Of a stretch of DNA of 64,000 nt, positions 10,921-23,666 are shown one piece after another. The stretch covers positions 213,084-277,083 of the forward strand of contig NW_015971543.1 in assembly GCF_000182565.1 (NCBI RefSeq), read 5' to 3'. Below the pieces are notes generated by a model. It worked only from the letters and a program-made list of their open reading frames with translations, made no database searches and had not been told where the DNA came from. This stretch comes from Spizellomyces punctatus DAOM BR117. Taxonomy: Eukaryota; Chytridiomycota; Chytridiomycetes; Spizellomycetales; Spizellomycetaceae. How positions within the stretch are numbered: position 1 is the stretch's first letter; each line of letters opens with the position of its first letter. A program made the translations under genes and the position numbers.

Positions 10921-13900
10921 ATGGGGGCAACTGAAAGTAAGCTTGCTTTTCGAAAGAGTGTCTTTCAACTTTACGAACAGAAGGTAACGAAATGCCTGAT
11001 GCGACGCTTGGCTTGCCCAATGATCTCACCCATTTGACGTACGGTCTTGCGAATTCTTGGCAGAGCATTCCCGAATCAAACGACGACTTTTGGAGCAACT
11101 TTTATCGCCTACCAGAAACAGCGGAGGATGTTTTCAACCTGTTTGCGCCAAAGGATATACGCAGAGTTCGAGATACAGCCGTCGAAAACCTGGAAACGTT
11201 GTTACGAAAGGTGAATCCACAAGTGCATGCCAAGCGCAACCATGCACCTCTTGTGCTAATGGAAGCTTGACACTTTCGTTCCAACCGACGAAACTTGTAG
11301 ACGTTAAGTCGCCTTTTTAGCTTTTTGGCTCTGACCACGCGTCCTACCCCGGACGATGTACGAGATGTCTTGAACTGCATTCGCATTTTGACCCGCCTGT
11401 TACCATACGTTTTTGAAGTTGAGAATGGCGAATTGGAGGGGAAAATCTTCTGGGAGGTGGCAAATGGGGCACAGCCCTTGGGAGCAAAGCTATGTCAAGC
11501 AGTCGTGCAACTACTGTTCTTCAGGGGGTAAGATATCTAGAGAGGGACAATCGTGGTGGCTGCCTGCACTGCTATTTACAGGAGCGCTTGCGTTGTAGAT
11601 TCACCTTGCCCGAAATTCCCGACCCTAAAACTGGACGTGGCGTTCAGTACAGCATCTGGTACTCAGGGATACTATTGGATTGTCGCCGGACTCGAAGCTA
11701 ATGATCTGGCGACTAGGCAAGAAGGCATTGCAGTGGCAGTCAAACCGCCAGCCGCAACCCGAGACAACATTAATAATCGAACTGAGACAATGCGCCTTTT
11801 GCTGACAATTATATCTCGAACAATCTACTGCCCTGCGGCGAAGGTGCTAAAGTTTGAGAACAGATGGGGCAACGCCATTGTATGCGGCCTGGAAAAAAAG
11901 GCGGTTGTGTCGTTGCTCTGTTCCATGTTGAACACAATAATTAACTACCAACCGGTGGGATGGGTGTCACTGCCATATAATCATGTACGAACCAGAGTAA
12001 CTTGATCTTCATGCGCCGCAATGTATCACATACTTACGACATCTTCAGCTGCTCTTTGCGAACATGGAGGAACAACTTGTAACTCTTTGTCTGCAAACAT
12101 TCGTCGCCTTACTGGATATTCGGCCAGGCGGAACGCAGGCGCAGCCCTCTCAGAGGTACTTGTGGCCCTCTCTCTACTAGCAGTGGATTCGAGGTTCATT
12201 TTTTCATAGTCAGGACAATAGCCGAAGACCCTCACTTGAGCACAGTCGTCGGTCATCAACCGCGAGTTCCAGCGAAGCACAGTCATTTTCCCCAACGGCA
12301 GCCAATAGCAGCGAGTCTAAGGTATTTTAGATCAACATTTTACGGTTGGGGTCGTTTAATGTCAAGGCCATATGAATTCATCGCCATACGATAGCGCGAA
12401 ACCATGCGAAATGACTTCTGCTTTTACACCGGCAAGCTGCATCGGCCGCAAGATTTTTTACTCCTCATGGATGGCTTCTGCCGAGTTCTAAAGAATCCGT
12501 TGGACGTAGGTGCATGGAATGGAAAGGATATTGATGACAAGCGCATCACTCATGTCCCCTGTGCAGGCGGCAAATACATATCTACCTGGATCGATCAAGC
12601 GGGTCAACATCCATGTTGAAGTACTCATGCTCTTCTGGAAGTTGGTGGAGCACAATGAGGTCTGTTGCGTCTCGCTATTCGCTTGCAACACAGCATAGAA
12701 GCTCATATATGGGATATACATAGAAATTCGCACACCAAGCAATGGAAACCGACAAAGTTCTCGTTATTCTTGCATCAGTGCTGTACTTCGCGGTAGAGGC
12801 ACGGAATGATCCAGGTATGTACCAGTTTGTCAAAATTGACCTACGATCATAAAGCTGATAGGAACACCTCGTAATGCAGCGCAGATCGGTCTCCTCCGCA
12901 TGTGCTGCTTCATCTTACATATACTGTCCCAGGACCGCAATTTTGCAGTCCAGCTCAACTCCTTATTTGATTACAATACTGTTGGAGCGGCAGCAAAGGC
13001 TGTGCCGAACTTTACATCGGGAACATGGGCGGATTTCATGTTTTTGGTGAGTTCACTGGCTCTGCCGCGGTCTAGGAGAAGAATATGTGATCTAGTTGCT
13101 GATCATTACTGTCATCATTGTAGGCCATTCACACAATGGTGACGACGCCCAGTCGTTCGCCTATGGCGGCTCTACACGAACATCTCCTAACGGCGATGAC
13201 AAACGTATCCCCGTTCGTGAAAGCGCTCAACGTTACCACCGCTACTAAACTGCTCAGCCTCTTCAACCTGTTCTCAAACCCGGCATTCATGCTTGCAAAC
13301 GAGCATAATCATAAGAACGTTTTTTTTCTGTTGGAAGCGTTTAACAACATTCTCCAGTATCAAGTCACGGGTATTTATTATGTATTCCAAGTTCACGGTC
13401 GTCGCACTTCTCATCGACTGATCCTGCTTACAATCCTCTTTTTGATCAGGCAACACTCATCTTGTCTACGCAATTGTTCGACACAAGCAAAAGTTCTACG
13501 ATTTGCATAACCTTACGTACGAGCACGCTGTTAGCGAGTTGAATCGAGTGCGAGCCATTCGAGCACAAAAACAAAGCGGAGATTCTCAAAAGCAGCCGAC
13601 AAAATCCGAAAAAAATGAAGGGGAAGAGGAGGCGCGATCGACGGAGTCGTTGGAGGGTCAATTAGGTAGTAAAGCACCCAGCGCGACCAACGGGGATGGC
13701 AGCAACAGTGCAACCGCATCAGAGCGTCGCCAGAGTGAGAGTGACTCTACAGGGACAGATACAGAGTTATCAGAAAAAGCAAAGGGCAAACTACCAGCTG
13801 AACACTCTTCGGGACCTGTGGCTGGCGGAAAAGATGGACAGGTTGCGCCTATCAACGATAAGGGCAAGTTTCAACCCAATCAGGAATGGGTAAGTGATTG

Positions 13901-14428
13901 AACTTGAACGCTGTTGGCAGCTCAATGGTTAAAGCTGGTTGACCGAACTTGCAGTTCAACTACTGGCGGGCTCATCTGCCGTTGTCTGTCATACTCATAC
14001 TGGTCGATTCCCTCGGCCCAACGATCGAACAGATGTGCCTAGATAAGGGCATCAATGATGATAAGACTGTGTTGGAGTACCTCCAAAGTGGAACTTTAGT
14101 GGGCTTGTTACCTGTGCCACATCCGATCTACACTCGACGGTTTCATTATTCAGATGCAATTAGGATATGGTTTACCAGCTATTTATGGGTGAGTTCCTGA
14201 GATGGGGATGTCACAGTGTCTTGATACTAAATTGGAACTTGCGTAGGGTCGTGTGTTCACGACGAGTAACGGGATGGGTGCGGGGGAGGCCGCGAAAATG
14301 TGTCCGCCAATATGGACTGGTGAGTTCAGATGTGATAAGGCATAACGCAGCAGTAAGATGAGCTGAAATTTGGTTTGTCGTGGCCAGGCACACAAATCAA
14401 ATTATTTGTTGTCAAAGTGTCTGCATAA
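10921..14428 (+). CDS. HID1: HID1-family protein (Golgi / dense-core vesicle trafficking)
   Basis: HID1 proteins are peripheral Golgi membrane proteins needed for secretory-granule or trans-Golgi sorting. The product starts MGATESKLAFRK, matching the N-myristoylated MGS-x-DSKLNFRK start of animal HID1. It continues with DDFWSNFYRLPETAEDVF, RILTRLLPYVFE, NYQPVGWVSLPYNH, ERNF-like QDRNFAVQLN, TNVSPFVKAL, VFFLLEAFNNILQYQ, a Ser/Glu-rich insert and the C-terminal GTLVGLLPVPHPI. About thirteen exons; safe ones include 10921-10983 and 11064-11210, and the last runs to TAA at 14428. Two places (about 11266-11330 and 11540-11690) do not splice in one frame although family motifs are visible on both sides. 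These may be non-canonical introns or assembly indels. It lies 205 bp after PEPC and is convergent with CUZ1. Confidence 0.9.
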
Positions 14429-14511
14429 ACATTCTGTGGCATATGTAAGCCGCTCACAACTGCCAAACAGAGATTCAGAAGCGCATATTATCGATAACTA
14501 GCGGCGACATT

Positions 14512-15826
14512 TTATTCGTTGGACAGATAGGCAGTAAGAGGAATGGTAGGCCCCTGGTGTCTCTCCAAAATCAGAGCTTGTCCGCTCTGGAGGCGTCTTG
14601 TAGAAATCAAAGATGATAAGGTAGCATCCGTCGCAAGATGGCCTCCCGTATCACCATGGAATAAATTCAGTTTCTGGAGCAAGTCATAGTTACGACACGA
14701 TCCATGATGATGAGCTTGTTGTCTGTCCATACGAACCTTGTCCTCGGGACCCGTGTTATTCATGTTTTGTATTTTGACCGCTGCGGCTATGTTATCTATC
14801 AAGCGACCAATTGTCCAGTCCTGCAAGAGACAATTTTTCTCATGCCACTGAGACTTTCTGCGCCGAATTCACACCAAATCGCGCTTACCTTATGAAAGAA
14901 CATTGCTTGATTCTCTATTTTGCTTTCCAACGGGAAGTAGATGCGAAAGTATACTCGTGATTCGAGTGGTACTGGCTTTTCCCCCTGTGAACGGACTAGA
15001 AACATCAGTTTCGTCATCAACATGCATCACTGCTGTGTCTCGCCACCTTTGCATGCATTTTCATTTTCATCAATTCAATGGTAGGATTCAGCTTCTTGCT
15101 CTTCTTTTTAGGTGCTAGGTTTTCTGTCGCCAGCGCTTTTTGCCTTGCGTTTTCCGATGACGTTGCCAGTGTCGCTATCAGCTCTTTGTAGGCTTGTTCC
15201 TTCTCCTCTCTTTTGACATCTTTTTGGGTAGGAGCTGTACACGAGTGATCGGGAGGGTGTCGGTGCCTGGCTGAGAATGAGGGATGTTTGCTTCTGGCCG
15301 CTTGGAACCAGAGTAGCTGTCATTATTGACCTTAAGCAAAACTGCTTGGCACACTTGGGGCAGGTGGCGGACCACAGCTCGGCAGTTGTACATGAAGAAA
15401 AGGAGCAAGGAATCTTCTGTGAGGATGCCTCTTGTACGGATCCGCAACTTGGCTATAATGAAGCGCAAGCAACAAAACAAGTTTGATCATATCGTTCTCG
15501 ACTCGGTGGGAGGAGAGATCACATACATCTATGTCCTTCTTCTTTTCCGACCAGTTTTTACATTCATGTGCCTCTGCATGTCGGTGGTCGAGGCTATCAA
15601 TAATAAAACGGACCAATTTCATTTCGAATGATGCTCCATTCTACTGCTCAAATATGAAACCAGATAGTTACCAGTACGTCAGGGAGCATAAGTTGCAGGG
15701 AAAGGGCAGGAAGTCTAGCTCGAGCAGTGAGCCCAAATGATGTTACGTGAGTGTTTACATGCGCATGCTACCTAGCCGTCGGCAATCGGGCTTCGCGCAC
15801 TGTACTCCTAGCTTGGGCAGTTCCAT
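14512..15826 (-). CDS. CUZ1: CUZ1/ZFAND1-type AN1 zinc finger protein
   Basis: CUZ1/ZFAND1 links Cdc48/p97 and the proteasome in the metalloid-stress response. Seven exons (15826-15772, 15714-15672, 15593-15527, 15452-15331, 15266-15047, 14984-14889, 14820-14512) give 303 residues in one frame. Two AN1 fingers are visible: finger 1 has C-x4-C, FPCNLCSLTYC and DHRHAEAHEC; finger 2 has PCSFSSC, CPKCAKQFC and RHRHPPDHSC. A basic stretch and the LMKMKMHAKG motif follow, then the C-terminal ubiquitin-like region (VYFRIYFP, DWTIGRLIDNIA). Several exons have no ATG, so simple ORF calling misses them. The 3' end is 83 bp from the end of HID1. Confidence 0.93.
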
Positions 15827-16780
15827 CGTGCTGGCGATGCAAGTGCTGCAGATCCACCACCATGCTGTTGACTGGTCGATTGTGGCGCAGGACCAGCATG
15901 GTTACGTAACCCAGATCATCCTCAGCTTGTGCCCTGGACTCGTTTCTCCTCAGTATTCCCTTTTGCACTCTAGCAAAACATATGTAAATCGCACACTTCG
16001 GCTCAAATGATCGGCGTCCAAAGCAGAGCGCAGTATGAAGCCCGCTGCTAAACTCTGTTGGCTCACAATTGAGTTCAAGCAGCGACTGCCCGAAGGATAA
16101 GTTTTCAAGGACGCCATAGCCGTCTTGGTTCCTGCCGTGTGCAGAGACGCATTCGGACGCAGTGGGGTGAATTTCACTTTATAGGGTTGATATGCACGAT
16201 AGATTATTCATTGCTGCATCGTCAGCTTTATAAATGAACCACAAGTGGCAGAAATTCAGCAGTAGAATAGATTAGACTTTGCGGTTGCTCGCTGCCTAAA
16301 GCTTTGAACAAACACATCCCTACTGGTTTTTCAGGTATCGATATATTCATGGTCCGCAGATTGTTACATATGGTCTCCCATTACTCAGTATCGTGAATAC
16401 CGTTCCAGCGACTAAAACATGAATCGCTGACAAAACATACTGAAGAGCAATGTAGAACTATTCATTACAGTGGAAAGGAGAGTCTCGCCCTCAAGGTACA
16501 ATGCTGAGGTTAGTGAGAGACTCCAGAAGGGTAGAATCTCAAGGCGACAGTCGATGTTATTACGGACGCGGGTGATTGTCAAACGACATTGTGACTGTCG
16601 AGCTGAGTTGAAATACCAACTGTCTTTTAGTACAAGTCCAGGAGACCTCATCCATGATCGTGCAACTGCAGTCGGCGAACTGAGATTAATGCGAGAGTTC
16701 GATACGATTATGTAATCAAACTTACCCAGCTGGAAGCTCTCAAATCACTGGCATTTTCAATATTGATTTATACATTTGTG
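15827..16780. other. Intergenic region, divergent promoters
   Basis: About 950 bp between the divergent CUZ1 (-) and coiled-coil (+) genes. Only short overlapping ORFs without family features. No RNA gene or repeat recognised. Confidence 0.6.
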
Positions 16781-19098
16781 ATGCCTCCAAAGCGGCTCCC
16801 ACCTCTACAAGAAAAACCCGAGATAGTACTGGGCTCGCGATCGAGCGGTACAGGTTCACCTTATCGCCAAGCTGCGTCGCGAGGGGGAGGTCGTGTGCTG
16901 TTAGCAGCTGGAAAAGCCTTGAAGAAAGGTAGAATAAGAAAGAAAAAGGATGGAGATGATGATGGTGAAAGCGATGCAAGCGGAAATGAAGATGAGAATG
17001 ACAGTGGGGATAGTGAGAGCGAAAGTGAGAGCAACGGAAGTGAGGAAGAGGATGCGGTAGAAGACGAAGTTGCAGATGACGAAGACGACGACGATGATGA
17101 TAATGATGATGACGACGACGATGAGGAACATGAGAAAGTAGACAAATCAAAGAAAATAGCAAGCCGAGGAGATGAAGCAGTCCCAGCATCGCTCTCCGAT
17201 GCNNNNNNNNNNNNNNNNNNNNNNNNNNNNNNNNNNNNNNNNNNNNNNNNNNNNNNNNNNNNNNNNNNNNNNNNNNNNNNNNNNNNNNNNNNNNNNNNNN
17301 NNTTCATTCCCATCGTCCGACGACGAGGCATCCGATTTCATTGCATCGCTTCATGCCTCCATCAATGCAGCAGCAGCGGCGGCCTTGGAATCTCAACCCC
17401 ACGATGCTCGAAGGGAACACTCCCTTCTTCCTTCAACAGGTGCTCCAAACCCTCCGCGACCCCGTCGACAAAAGGCTGTTCGACGTCCTTCTGCGCGCCG
17501 CGAAGCCATTCGACTATCACATGCCCCGGTAAAACTAACAGGCTCCCAGTTTGAGCTATTCACCGCCTCAACAGGCGGGGGAATTCGAACTGGCGATCCC
17601 TATGCTCGATTTTTAATAGGCCCCAGGACCGAGCGATTACAGGTCCCGACAGTCGAGGAAGCAGGACGGTCAAAGACAGATCGGCAAATGGCAGCCAAAG
17701 GCTTGATGGTTGGCAAAGCACCTGCTGGCGGGATAATAGCGCGCTCCTTCCCCGTGAGCAAAAGGAAGCGAAAGCAAATGCAAATGGCTGAGATCAAAGC
17801 CGAGCTAGTAAGCAAGTGGGAGAGGTTGGAGGACTTGAGGTTACAGTAGGTATTTTTCTTGTTTCTACGGATGTGCTGATCGAATGACTGTGGATATTGA
17901 AGAGTTGAAAATTCCTTTGTGTCGCATGAAGAATCATTGCCCGGATGAAGTCTCTCAAGCATTACCACGGAGAACTACAGTCACTGTAAGCGTCACTTGT
18001 CCATCTACGCTCTTGTAGAAGTACTTGTTAATAGATTGCTCTAAACTTTGAAAACCCCAAAAGAAAGGACGAAAATAAGCAGCTAAAGGAAGAGCATCAA
18101 CGCATCACAGCGGAAATGGTTTGTGTATGCAGCCTAATTCGAATATTGCTCTGTGCAATAACAGAATCAATCCTGCTTCCTTTATAGAATACGCGAGTTT
18201 CCGAGATATTAGATTCCAATGATGACCAAAACCGTACTATCCTTCAAGTGCACCGCGAACGAAAACAGCAACGTGCAAAACTCGAACGTGATATGGCCAG
18301 GTTCCACGCAGCCGCGGACGAACGTATTCAAGGTAATGAATGTTGGGATTGAATTCAATTCCATTTGCTACTTACTAATCTTCCCCTGGTAGAGCTAGAA
18401 AAAGTCGTGCGAGAACGTCAAAGCAGCCTCGAAGAAGCTGAACGGGATTTGGAGGAGCTTGTTGAGTTTGAGGTATGAATGGCATCTAGTGCGCTCTGTC
18501 AGCGCTTCGTAGCTAACAGGAGAAAATATTTTCAAGAATTTGGTCGACATAGACCCAGATGCAATGTCCAAGCAAATCTCTGCCGTCCAGGCCCGCAGAG
18601 ATGCCCTTCTTGTTGAGCATGAGCGCAAGCTAGCGGCATTAAGCGAGCACGCTGAGACCGAGGGAAAAGAATCGGAGCAGCTGTTTGTTGACAAAATAAT
18701 GGCCATTATTGACCAGGAGAAGTCGGTATGTCGACCAATGTATCAGTTCCTTCATGCTTTATAGTTAATAACCGGCGTTGCATTAGCAACTGACGTCAAC
18801 ATTTGACGACGTACTGAAAGTGTCCGTGAAAATTAACAAACGGCTACGACGAGAAATCGCCCTCCAGCAAGAGCACCAACTGAAAATAGAGCTGGAAATC
18901 GAAGCTAAAATGGCCGAACAGCGACGGGCCTTCGAAATGAAGCGTAAGATGGTGGATACCCGCCGGAAAGTGCTCCAATTGTCCAAATTTATGACTTGCA
19001 CACCAGATATGGAGTTCAGCGTCGGTGATGTGTTCACTGAAAGGAATACCTCTAAAGATGACAGAGTAGTTTCTACAGCGCTGGCCGCATCATCTTAG
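16781..19098 (+). CDS. Acidic/coiled-coil protein of unknown function, interrupted by an assembly gap
   Basis: Not recognised. The N-terminus (MPPKRLPPLQEKPEIV) leads into a Lys/Arg patch and a long Asp/Glu/Ser tract. A 100-N gap (17203-17302) follows, and the frame after the gap is another one, so gap length cannot be trusted. After the gap come an Ala/Arg/Pro region, TGDPYARFLIGP, and six exons of coiled coil: 17932-17985, 18064-18118, about 18188-18334, 18394-18475, 18538-18726, about 18787-19098. Sample heptad-rich stretches are ELEKVVRERQSSLEEAERDL and KINKRLRREIALQQEHQLK. Architecture resembles centrosomal/ciliary coiled-coil proteins (C20orf96 or DUF4515-like). That would fit a zoospore-forming fungus but is inference only. 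Confidence 0.75.
17203..17302. other. Assembly gap (100 N)
   Basis: Exactly 100 N, the customary placeholder for a gap of unknown size. It lies just after the Asp/Glu repeat of the coiled-coil gene, so the missing sequence is probably repetitive coding DNA. Confidence 0.99.
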
Positions 19099-19276
19099 TG
19101 ATAGGCATAATCATTGATTAAAGAGGCACGGTAAATATTGTTTTGTGATATAATTTTAAGAGCTTCGCACCCGCCCTACAAACTTCCTGTCCATTTAGGA
19201 TCTAACAAAAAGCCCGTAGCGTAGCGCCATAGTTTCCGACATATGTGTAATCCATCAACTTCTGTTGTCGCGGAGT

Positions 19277-20184
<908 letters not shown>

Positions 20185-20760
20185 GGTGGGCAGCTCTGGT
20201 ATACCGATGATCTGCCCTTACCGGTGATCCCAAGAGTCACTATGGTTGTCGTGCTGGACAACAGCGGAATCCTTCGTGCATGTGGCTTCAACAGAGCACG
20301 TGATACTTTTGGGGCTTAGTTGCAAACGTAACATCGGATCTGGACGGGGATTGAAATCGTTGAACAACCTACAGCAACAGCTGAAGAATGGCAGCTGCAA
20401 ATATTCCAATGGTTAAGTGCAGACCCATATGAAGATCTGCAGGGTGCCTCGTTGTTTGGTGATTAGTCCGTTACGGAAGGCAACGGTTAAAGCCACTGTC
20501 GTCTAACTCATGAACTACATGAAAAGCGCAAAGCACCCGAAAACGCCTTCTTCGCCCTGCGATCAACAAGATGGCTCTCAAAGGTGTTGTAGCAAAAGAA
20601 CACATTCAAAGACTTGACGTAGATCTCCACCGGCGCCAATCCCAAAAGCTGCCCACGTGTCGTGTTGAAGCCACGTGATTCATCGCGGACCCCAAGCCCA
20701 TCAGCACTGCTGTCCGTCACGTCATCCAAAACCCCTTCGTCAGTTCTCCATTCCCAAAGT
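20185..20760. other. Divergent promoter region NDUFS8 / LSB6
   Basis: 576 bp between two divergent starts. An open frame continues upstream of the LSB6 ATG on the + strand (from 20662), so an earlier start is possible. No other feature seen. Confidence 0.5.
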
Positions 20761-23295
20761 ATGAGTCCGTCCCCTCCAGACTCTTCCCGGTCTGCAGGAG
20801 GAAACAATAAGCATCCTCGGTCTCTATCGGATACGCCCGTGAGCTTGTCATCTTCGCAATCGACGGCATCGGAGAACCGCAAGCCAGCCCCTTACTCTGC
20901 AGCATCTTCACCAAAGTGGCAACATTCCTCTACTTCCTCTCATAAACAAACATCTCCGCCAAGGCGCAAGTTACAACCCACCGCGAGGCCAAAACGGAAC
21001 GCTTATGCTCCCTTAGCTGCATCACCGTCGTTGGTGAATGACGAGAGATATTCACTGGATGCAGTCAGTCCGGTAGGTGTATACTTACGACAGTTTTTAT
21101 AATAACCAGACCAGTCATGAATATGACAGCTGGGTAGGGCTCGTGCCTATTTGTGCTGCTCCCATGAGGTTGTGACCCTCACTTGGGAATTGGCACAGTA
21201 GTTACGTGACACCAGATTGCTGCGTGGTACCTGGCGCCAAATAATACACTATTACGTATGATATAAAGCTAATCAAACCAATTCAATGGCATACCATTAG
21301 CGAACAGGGACGTCGAACGGAAAGGATTACTTTGCCGTAACTCACGACAACTCCTCCGATTCAGAGTCAGAAAGACCTCCATCATTCTCCTCGACACACT
21401 CTGCCGAGCGCTTAGTCAGTAGCTCGCCAGGCAAGGCAGAACGGTCGCCCCGCGTCCACATTAGCGCCCGCTCTTCAGGGCGCTCTTCCCAATATAATTC
21501 GGCACCTGAAAATCCCTGTTACGCACCGAGCCTCATGGATATTCCTCAGGAACCTGCCATCGATGGTCCCGCTCGTTACCATGATTCCCTAGTTAACCCA
21601 CCGCCAGAATTTGAAAACCCGGTTCCTCCTGTGACCCCACTTACTGGACAGCAATTTCTAGCGATTGTTGACGAAGTCCGTGCCGCCATTAATGACGGCA
21701 TCTATCCGACACTTATATCACAAGGATCTTCCGGTTCGTACTTTTGTCGTAACCGCGACGGTGAAATTGTGGGAGTGTTCAAGCCAAAGAATGAAGAACC
21801 TTATGGACATCTCAATCCGAAATGGACAAAGTGGATACATAAGAACCTTTTCCCCTGTTGTTTTGGACGTAGTTGCATTATACCCAACCTCGGTTACATT
21901 TCTGAGGCAGCTGCCAGCTACGTTGATCGCCGGCTACAACTGAACGTCGTCCCGCGTACGGAAGTTGTATATCTAGCGAGCCCTACATTTTTCTACTCGA
22001 GAAGGGACTGGAGCGCATACCGCAAGGGCAAACCACTTCCAGAGAAGGTGGGAAGTTTTCAAGTCTTCTTGAAAGGATTTAAGGATGCCACTAGATTCTT
22101 TCGCGAAGGATATGAACGGATGCGCAGAGCGGGAAGTGCAAGTGGATCCCAACGCGGGTCTGCGGAAAACTTACCAGCGTCTGGAAATGGTGCAAATCCT
22201 TACCAGCCCTATGAATGGTCCGATCGTGCACAGAAGGAGTTTCAGTGGGGTTTCGAAAGGCTGGTGGTACTAGACTATCTGATAAGAAATACAGATCGTG
22301 GCCTTGACAACTGGATGGTGAAATTTGATGAGGAGGCGGATGAGAACGAGAAGCGCGAACGGGCAGCTCAGGCTGAGGAACAGGTTTCTGTGACTCGTGC
22401 AAAAGAGGAAGCGGGTCCAAAGCCTGGCTCAGGTGCCACCAACGATACAACTGTGGCAACGTTGCTCTCGATGTCTATACCATCGGTTCCATCCGAAGCA
22501 ACCCTGGCGGATGGTACAGCAAATGTGGAAAGTAGCAGTGCCACAGAAGTGACGACCGCTGATGCACCCCAGTCTCCAAGTTCCGTTGTTCCCGGAGTGG
22601 CTGTTGATGTCCCGGACCAAACCACGGATGTAAATCATCTGCCCCCTAAAGTGACTGCCGAACCTCTGACAATTGACTCCATCACATCTGACGCACCCAA
22701 CACTTCCTCTCAAGTTAATAAACCTCCGCCTATTGTACAGATCGCCGCCATCGACAATGGTCTTGCATTCCCCTGGAAGCACCCGGATCGATGGCGTTCA
22801 TATCCCTACGGATGGGCTTACCTTCCAGCTGCACGCGTTCCATTCTCGCGTGAAACCCGCATACAAGTTCTTCATCTCCTCACTTCGCCGACCTGGTGGC
22901 GGGAAACCATGGACGGCCTGGAACGGCTGTTTCGAATTGATCCAGATTTCAGCGAAACCATGTGGCGTCGACAACGCGCTGTGGTTCGTGGTGAAGGATA
23001 TAATCTGGTGGAAACCTTGCGAAGATCCGAAGTTGACGGACGCGGAGGGAGTCCATGGGGACTGGTTCGTCGTCCTGTCGTTGCGGTCTTTGAAGAGGAG
23101 ATTATAGATGAAAGCGAAGATGGTGACGTTGACAGGGGAGCATGGGCAGAAGGTGTCATGGGCGGTCCAAATATGGGGATGCGACCTGGCCGGAGGAGGA
23201 GCTTTGTGGAAAGGCAGGGAAGGAGGTTTGTTAAACGTGTGAGGCAGAGATTTGAAACCTTTGCACGAAGTCGGCCGTGCTTTGAGAATTGGTAG
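20761..23295 (+). CDS. LSB6: Phosphatidylinositol 4-kinase type II
   Basis: Makes PI4P on endosomal/vacuolar membranes. Exons 20761-21072 and 21301-23295 join in phase 0, giving 768 residues. A Ser/Pro-rich N-terminus of about 260 residues precedes the kinase. Conserved motifs: SQGSSGSYFCRN (glycine-rich loop), GVFKPKNEEPYG (ATP Lys), LFPCCFGRSC (palmitoylated Cys cluster; family form CCPCCFGR), GYISEAAAS, DYLIRNTDRGLDNW (catalytic loop), IAAIDNGLAFPWKHPD (metal-binding D) and WRSYPYGWAYLPAA. An insert of about 125 Ser/Thr/Pro-rich residues lies between the catalytic loop and the IDNG motif. The tail is basic. The only intron is relatively long (228 bp). Confidence 0.95.
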
Positions 23296-23666
23296 CCATG
23301 GTGGAGATGAATTGCATACAGATAGATGTCTGATGATCCGGCTCCGCACTATCATGTGGCAGGTCTTTTATGGATATACATTATGTGCTCTATTTTTATT
23401 GCTATGTGCTTATTTTTGTCAAAGAACTGCGACGGGCCAGTAACAGAGCAATGAACTCAAGAAGACCTCGATCTGCATTTGTCTATGAGGTTTAAAAGTC
23501 ATCACTGATTTGCTACAAAGTCATATATCAACGATCTACTAAATTTACCAACCAGATACGCAGCACACCCAGTTGTGAGATAGCCTGCCCATCGTCCACA
23601 TGTGAGATAACTGTGGTTTGTTGGTTCATCTGGTTTGAATGAATAATTGGTCACCTCTGCAGTCCG
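23296..23666. other. Intergenic
   Basis: About 370 bp between two + strand genes; AT-rich terminator-like DNA after LSB6, then the WLM promoter. Nothing else seen. Confidence 0.6.

Noticed and set aside
16861-17331. Ser-rich and hydrophobic minus-strand ORFs across the acidic tract
   Set aside because: They mirror the Asp/Glu codons of the + strand coiled-coil gene.
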